From contig NZ_CP042434.1 in assembly GCF_007971385.1 (NCBI RefSeq), forward strand, positions 3,472,001 through 3,536,000: DNA of 64,000 bases. Direction: 5' to 3'. Of the stretch, positions 59,641 through 64,000 are shown one piece after another. Each line of letters starts with the position of its first letter. Position 1 is the stretch's first letter. A model generated the notes under the pieces. That model was given only the letters and a program-made list of their open reading frames with translations, did not search any database and was not told the DNA's origin. This stretch comes from Arachidicoccus ginsenosidivorans. GTDB taxonomy: Bacteria > Bacteroidota > Bacteroidia > Chitinophagales > Chitinophagaceae. The translations under genes and the position numbers were made by a program.

Positions 59641-62600
59641 ATGAATCAAAAATTTTCTAGCATTGAATTAAGACAGAGGTGGCCGGCTAACAGGCTTGCC
59701 AGCGGATGTCTTCGCTTACCTATTATTTTATTTTTACTGTTACTGCTTTTAGGTACGTTGAAGGTCCAGGCAAGCGGTTTTACCTATTTGCAGCGTCAAA
59801 AGCAACCGGACGCATTTTTAGTTCGGGGATTGATTACAGATGACCACGGAAAGTCTATCGAAGGGGTATCTGTTCAGATCCTGAATTCCAACAAAGGAAC
59901 TGTTACAGATGACCGGGGACATTATCAGTTGACGTTACCTGATGGTAAAGGTAGTTTGATTATTTCTGCGGTAGGGTTTATTAAAGATACGGTAGCAGTT
60001 GAAGGTCGTCATCAGATTGACCTATCCTTAAAACCAAGCAATGGTGATCTGGATCTGATTGTTGTGACGGGGTATATGAAACAGAAAAAAGCAGATCTAA
60101 CAGGCGCTATCAGTGTGGTCTCTGAAAAGGATCTTTCTAAAAATCATGGGGTCACCAATATTATGCAAGCCCTTCAAGGAGTTGTGCCTGGCTTGCATAT
60201 CACCACTGATGGCAGCCCTGTTGGCAATACAGGCATCCAGATCAGAGGTTTAACCTCCATTAACGGCGCCTCGCCTTTAATTGTGATTGACGGCGTCCCT
60301 AGTGGCAATATAAATCTCAGGGATATCAACCCCAATAATATTGCTTCTATGCAGATCTTAAAAGATGCAGCTTCTGCCAGTATATATGGCGCACAGGGTG
60401 GAGCAGGTGTAATTCTCATTGAAACTAAAAAAGGGCACTTGGGGAAAGCCAAAGTTACTTATAATGGTGCCATGGGTTTTTCTCAGTTTGCAAACAAAGT
60501 GCCGATGATGAATACCATGCAATATGGACAGGCGCTTTGGCAAGCTGCCGTTAATGATGGCCAGGATCCTGGGGATGCGACCCAGATTTATAGCTATGAC
60601 TGGCACAAAAATGATCAGGGTATCCCGATACTGGATAAAATTACCCCACGTAAATATTTAAATGATGACTCAACGATGATTGCGGCGAGTACCAATTGGC
60701 TGGATGAAATCTCTCAGTTAGGGCTGCAGCAAGACCATCAGGTCACTGTATCCAGTGGTACTGAGAACTCCAGGACGCTTTTCTCCATCAATTACAATGA
60801 GAATGAAGGTACTCAAAAGTATACTGGTTATAAACGCTTTACCGCCCGGTTGAATACTAGTTTTAATTTACTCAACCATCATTTAACGATCGGCGAAAAT
60901 ATGGAAGCCTCTCATATGCGGATGGTGGATCAAAACCAGATGCACAATGCACTGGTTGAGCCACCCATTGTGCCGGTTCATACCACGGATGGGGGATGGG
61001 GTGGTTCTGCCGTTAACCTGGGTATGGATGATTACTGGAACCCGGTCAGAGAGCTAAACTTAAATAAAGACAATGCCAATAAATACAATAAACTGTATGG
61101 CAATATATATGCAGATGTAAATTTTCTAAAGCATTTTCATTACCGCTCACAAGTGGGGTTGATCTATACCGAAGGCTATCATCGAACCATTCAATTTACT
61201 TTTACTGAGGGTGGAGGTAAATTTCAGCCAATCAATAATGTCGATCAATGGTATTGGCAGGCCGCGACCCTCAGCTATACCAATACGCTGGATTACCAAT
61301 TACAAACAGGTAAACATTCTTTAGATGTACTGGCTGGAACGGAGGCTACTAAATATCAGACAGAGAACATGACTGGTAACAGGCAGGGACTGGCCTTTGA
61401 AAATTACGATTATGCCTATTTAGGTACAGCTACCGGCAATATGGCTGTATCGGGTGGTGGAGACCGTTATAATTTTCTGTCATATTTTGGAAAATTCAAC
61501 TATGCCTACGATAATCGCTACTTATTGTCAGGTACACTGAGAGATGATGGTTCCTCCAAATTTGGCGAAAACCATAAATACGGTCTTTTCCCGGCTTTCT
61601 CCGCAGGATGGCGCATCAGTCAGGAAGCTTTCATGAAAAAGTTCAAGTCCATATCTGATTTAAAACTGCGGGGCAGCTGGGGCATGAACGGCAACACCTC
61701 TTCTATATCTTCGAATGCCAGTAAGACCTATTTTGTGGCTGATTATAATGGGACCTCCTATGGAATCGGCGGATTGGAAACGGGAAGTCTGCCTTCCGGT
61801 TTCCGCAAGGTACAGACTGGTAACCCGGATTTAAAATGGGAATCTGACCGGCAAACAGATATTGGACTTGATTTTGGTCTTTTTAATCAAAGACTCTTTG
61901 GATCCTTTGATTACTATCACCGCTTTACAGACGGGATGTTGTATAACCCACCCTATCCCGGTGTACTCGGAGAAGGCGCCAATGAATGGTATAATGGTGC
62001 CAGTATGGTGGATAAAGGTTATGAACTGCAGTTGACCTATAATAGCGATCCGGTTAAAAAATTCAGGTATTCTATTACGGCCAATATCAGTCACAACCAC
62101 AATGAAATCGTCAGTGTGCCCAATACAGTTTTATATACCTATGGCGGCAGTGCCCTGAAAGGCGATGATATTATCGGTCATCCATTCCATTCCTATTACG
62201 GTTTTATTGCAGATGGCTTATTTACCACGCAGCAGCAGGTAGACGAGTCTGCCGATCAGCCTGGCAAAGGGCTGGGACGAATCAGATATAAGGACCTGTC
62301 TGGACCTGAGGGCGTGCCGGATGGTAAGATTGATTATGATTATGACCGTACCTGGATTGGCAGCTGGGATCCTAAAGTAGAATTTGGTTTAGGCTTTAAT
62401 GCCAGTTATAAAAATCTTGATTTTTCCATGTTCTGGCAAGGTGTAGCTGGGGGAACTGTTTCAGATGGCTGGAAGACTTACAGTGATTTTTGGAATGTAT
62501 GGGTACAAAGCGGCTTTAACCATCCCACCAGAATACTGGACGCGTGGTCTACGGCTAATCCAACTTCTACCATTCCCGCTTTGTCACTGACCAATGCCAA

Positions 62601-62880
62601 TGATGAACTGAGAACCTCTACCTATTTTATGGAGTCGGGCAGTTATCTCAAACTGCGCAATATACAGCTGGGATATACCCTGCCTGCCGCCATTACTTCT
62701 TCTATTGGCATAGAAAAGCTGCACTTTTTTGTCGTAGCCTTGAATCTGGTGAGTATCAAAAAAAGCTGGGGAGACAATCGTTTTACCGGCCCTGATCCGG
62801 AGAATTTTACCGGTAATGATTATAGCAATCCCTATGTCATTCCGAGATCCTTCAAATTTGGCCTGGATGTATCCTTTTAA
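59641..62880 (+). CDS. SusC/RagA-family TonB-dependent outer membrane transporter
   Basis: 1079 aa. Signal peptide (LRLPIILFLLLLLLGTLKVQA), then a carboxypeptidase-regulatory-like domain (VRGLITDDHGKSIEGVSVQI ... SAVGFIKDTV), a plug starting VVTGYMKQKKADLTGAISVV, the SusC-typical GAQGGAGVILIETKKG and a long beta-barrel to FKFGLDVSF. Takes up oligosaccharides through the outer membrane with the SusD partner. Its position after FucI/FucP/kinase marks the locus as a glycan utilisation locus. Confidence 0.95.
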   Translation: MNQKFSSIELRQRWPANRLASGCLRLPIILFLLLLLLGTLKVQASGFTYLQRQKQPDAFLVRGLITDDHGKSIEGVSVQILNSNKGTVTDDRGHYQLTLPDGKGSLIISAVGFIKDTVAVEGRHQIDLSLKPSNGDLDLIVVTGYMKQKKADLTGAISVVSEKDLSKNHGVTNIMQALQGVVPGLHITTDGSPVGNTGIQIRGLTSINGASPLIVIDGVPSGNINLRDINPNNIASMQILKDAASASIYGAQGGAGVILIETKKGHLGKAKVTYNGAMGFSQFANKVPMMNTMQYGQALWQAAVNDGQDPGDATQIYSYDWHKNDQGIPILDKITPRKYLNDDSTMIAASTNWLDEISQLGLQQDHQVTVSSGTENSRTLFSINYNENEGTQKYTGYKRFTARLNTSFNLLNHHLTIGENMEASHMRMVDQNQMHNALVEPPIVPVHTTDGGWGGSAVNLGMDDYWNPVRELNLNKDNANKYNKLYGNIYADVNFLKHFHYRSQVGLIYTEGYHRTIQFTFTEGGGKFQPINNVDQWYWQAATLSYTNTLDYQLQTGKHSLDVLAGTEATKYQTENMTGNRQGLAFENYDYAYLGTATGNMAVSGGGDRYNFLSYFGKFNYAYDNRYLLSGTLRDDGSSKFGENHKYGLFPAFSAGWRISQEAFMKKFKSISDLKLRGSWGMNGNTSSISSNASKTYFVADYNGTSYGIGGLETGSLPSGFRKVQTGNPDLKWESDRQTDIGLDFGLFNQRLFGSFDYYHRFTDGMLYNPPYPGVLGEGANEWYNGASMVDKGYELQLTYNSDPVKKFRYSITANISHNHNEIVSVPNTVLYTYGGSALKGDDIIGHPFHSYYGFIADGLFTTQQQVDESADQPGKGLGRIRYKDLSGPEGVPDGKIDYDYDRTWIGSWDPKVEFGLGFNASYKNLDFSMFWQGVAGGTVSDGWKTYSDFWNVWVQSGFNHPTRILDAWSTANPTSTIPALSLTNANDELRTSTYFMESGSYLKLRNIQLGYTLPAAITSSIGIEKLHFFVVALNLVSIKKSWGDNRFTGPDPENFTGNDYSNPYVIPRSFKFGLDVSF

Positions 62881-62912
62881 TAAAGCTATCAGAATTTTAA
62901 AATCGAATGATT

Positions 62913-64000
62913 ATGAAACAGATAATAATAAATGGAATATATGGATTGCTGCTAATAGTGACCTTTTCAGGTTGTCACAAATTTCTGGATGTTAAGCAGC
63001 AAGGAGCCGTTACGCCGGAAGATGTGGAAACACCAGGTAACGTTGATGGATTGGTTATCGCGGCTTATGCATGGGTGGCTCATGAAGCAATCATCAATCA
63101 AAAAATGAGTCCCTGGTTGGCGGACATTAAATCGGATGATTCCTACAAAGGCGGCGGGGGGCTTTCCGATCAGACACCCTGGTATCAGATGGAAGTGTTT
63201 TCTTTAGTGACGCCAAGTGTTGGCAATAATGATGGGATATGGTTTGGGCAATATGAAGGTGTATCGCGTTGTAATGCGGCACTCACTGCCTTGAACAAAC
63301 TGGACGCTTCCAGTTACCCGTTAAAAAATACCCGTATTGCCGAGATGCAGTTCCTAAGAGCAGTGATGTATCTGCAGTTAAAAAAATGGTTTCGCTGGAT
63401 ACCATATTATGATGAAAGTGTACCAGTGGATTCTATCCCAAAGATCCCCAATCATCCTGACACGGCTAAAAGTGATTTGTATATCTGGAATGACATTTAT
63501 AATGACTTTGCCAAAGCTGCTGAAGGTTTACCAGAAGTACAGACTGATCCTGGAAGGCCTACCAAATATGCCGCTCAGGCAGAAATGGCCACTGTACTGA
63601 TGTGGATGGCCTATGAGGAAGATGAAAACAATCAAGTGAAAAGCATTAATAAAACCAGATTGCAACAAGCGCTGGATTTACTAAACGGGATCATTAATTC
63701 TGGTAAATATCATCTCAACGAAGATTTTGCGGATAATTTTGAGTATACCATGGATAATAAATCACCAGAATCCATTTGGGAATGGCAATATACCCATGAT
63801 GACGGCACCCCTAATGGTAATCTAAACGGGGGCACCCCGTTAAATGCACCCTGGTGGCCTCCATATTTTAGTTGTTGTGATTTCCATAAACCATCTTACA
63901 ATATGGTGAATGCCTTTAGGGTGGATAAGGATGGCATACCTCTATTTGATGATTATAATGATGCGGATATTAAAAATAAGGATACTTATTTTAATAGTAA
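62913..64000 (+). CDS. SusD/RagB-family glycan-binding lipoprotein, 3' end outside window
   Basis: At least 362 residues from ATG 62913, running off the window. Lipobox (LLLIVTFSGC), then CHKFLDVKQQGAVTPEDV, typical of SusD N-termini, with TPR-like helices (NTRIAEMQFLRAVMYLQLKKWF). Partner of the SusC 33 bases upstream. The frame stays open to the last base. Confidence 0.93.
   Translation, partial: MKQIIINGIYGLLLIVTFSGCHKFLDVKQQGAVTPEDVETPGNVDGLVIAAYAWVAHEAIINQKMSPWLADIKSDDSYKGGGGLSDQTPWYQMEVFSLVTPSVGNNDGIWFGQYEGVSRCNAALTALNKLDASSYPLKNTRIAEMQFLRAVMYLQLKKWFRWIPYYDESVPVDSIPKIPNHPDTAKSDLYIWNDIYNDFAKAAEGLPEVQTDPGRPTKYAAQAEMATVLMWMAYEEDENNQVKSINKTRLQQALDLLNGIINSGKYHLNEDFADNFEYTMDNKSPESIWEWQYTHDDGTPNGNLNGGTPLNAPWWPPYFSCCDFHKPSYNMVNAFRVDKDGIPLFDDYNDADIKNKDTYFNS

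Noticed and set aside
50557..64000. Plain L-fucose operon call
   Set aside because: The gene content also fits D-arabinose; fucosidase, FucA and a FucK-type kinase are missing in view. The fucI and fucP symbols are kept as family names only.

Overview
The window looks like a chromosomal segment of a Bacteroidota bacterium, most likely in or near the Chitinophagaceae. The signs are a SusC/SusD pair, an ECF sigma operon with the YxVPxxYF protein and a Spy-like partner, a SUF operon in the order A-B-C-D-S-E-T, TAnnTTTG promoter elements and weak Shine-Dalgarno sequences. No rRNA, tRNA, CRISPR array or phage module was found.

Layout. 1-12 kb: a partial Gfo/Idh/MocA oxidoreductase, galE, a transketolase C-terminal subunit, an ECF sigma/anti-sigma-like/Spy-like operon, a GH109-type protein next to an N-acetylhexosamine-1-kinase-like kinase, then an SDR, an HbpS-like protein and an AraC regulator. 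12-18 kb: a SpoU RNA methyltransferase divergent from a BamA/TamA-like lipoprotein, a DHFR-like protein, purM, and a secreted DT-rich repeat protein. 18-25.5 kb: the complete SUF iron-sulfur operon. 26-30 kb: a LacI regulator, galK and a sodium:sugar symporter (galactose use). 30-46 kb: housekeeping genes (spmAB fusion, pfkA, pyk, tdk, ccmB-like, fmt, lepB) interrupted at 39.4-42.5 kb by a nest of mobile elements. 46-50 kb: VOC protein, DHA2 efflux pump, universal stress protein and MarR. 50-64 kb: a carbohydrate locus with GH172, LacI, a DUF6786-like lipoprotein, FucI, FucP, an AraB-type FGGY kinase, SusC and SusD (cut by the window end).

Most interesting points. (1) The last locus is built like an L-fucose operon, but its kinase is ribulokinase-like, there is no fucosidase or fuculose-1-phosphate aldolase in view, and a GH172 enzyme is present. 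The set fits D-arabinose or D-arabinan use equally well or better. (2) The locus carries matching LacI-type palindromes, core CTTAAACGTTTAAG, before GH172, before the DUF6786 gene and before susC, so a local regulon can be proposed. (3) A tnpB gene of an IS605-like element is split by a 377-bp AT-rich palindromic element with an apparent 7-bp target duplication; removing it restores the tnpB reading frame. That tnpB sits between two related copies of an Rpn-nuclease tail, and a scar resembling its right end lies at 10.35 kb.

Caution. At least 16 single-base frameshifts affect nine otherwise intact-looking genes, nearly all explained by one missing base in a homopolymer. I read these as consensus errors and annotate the genes as frameshifted CDS, not as true pseudogenes. 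All functions are from reading motifs and gene order; no database search was run.
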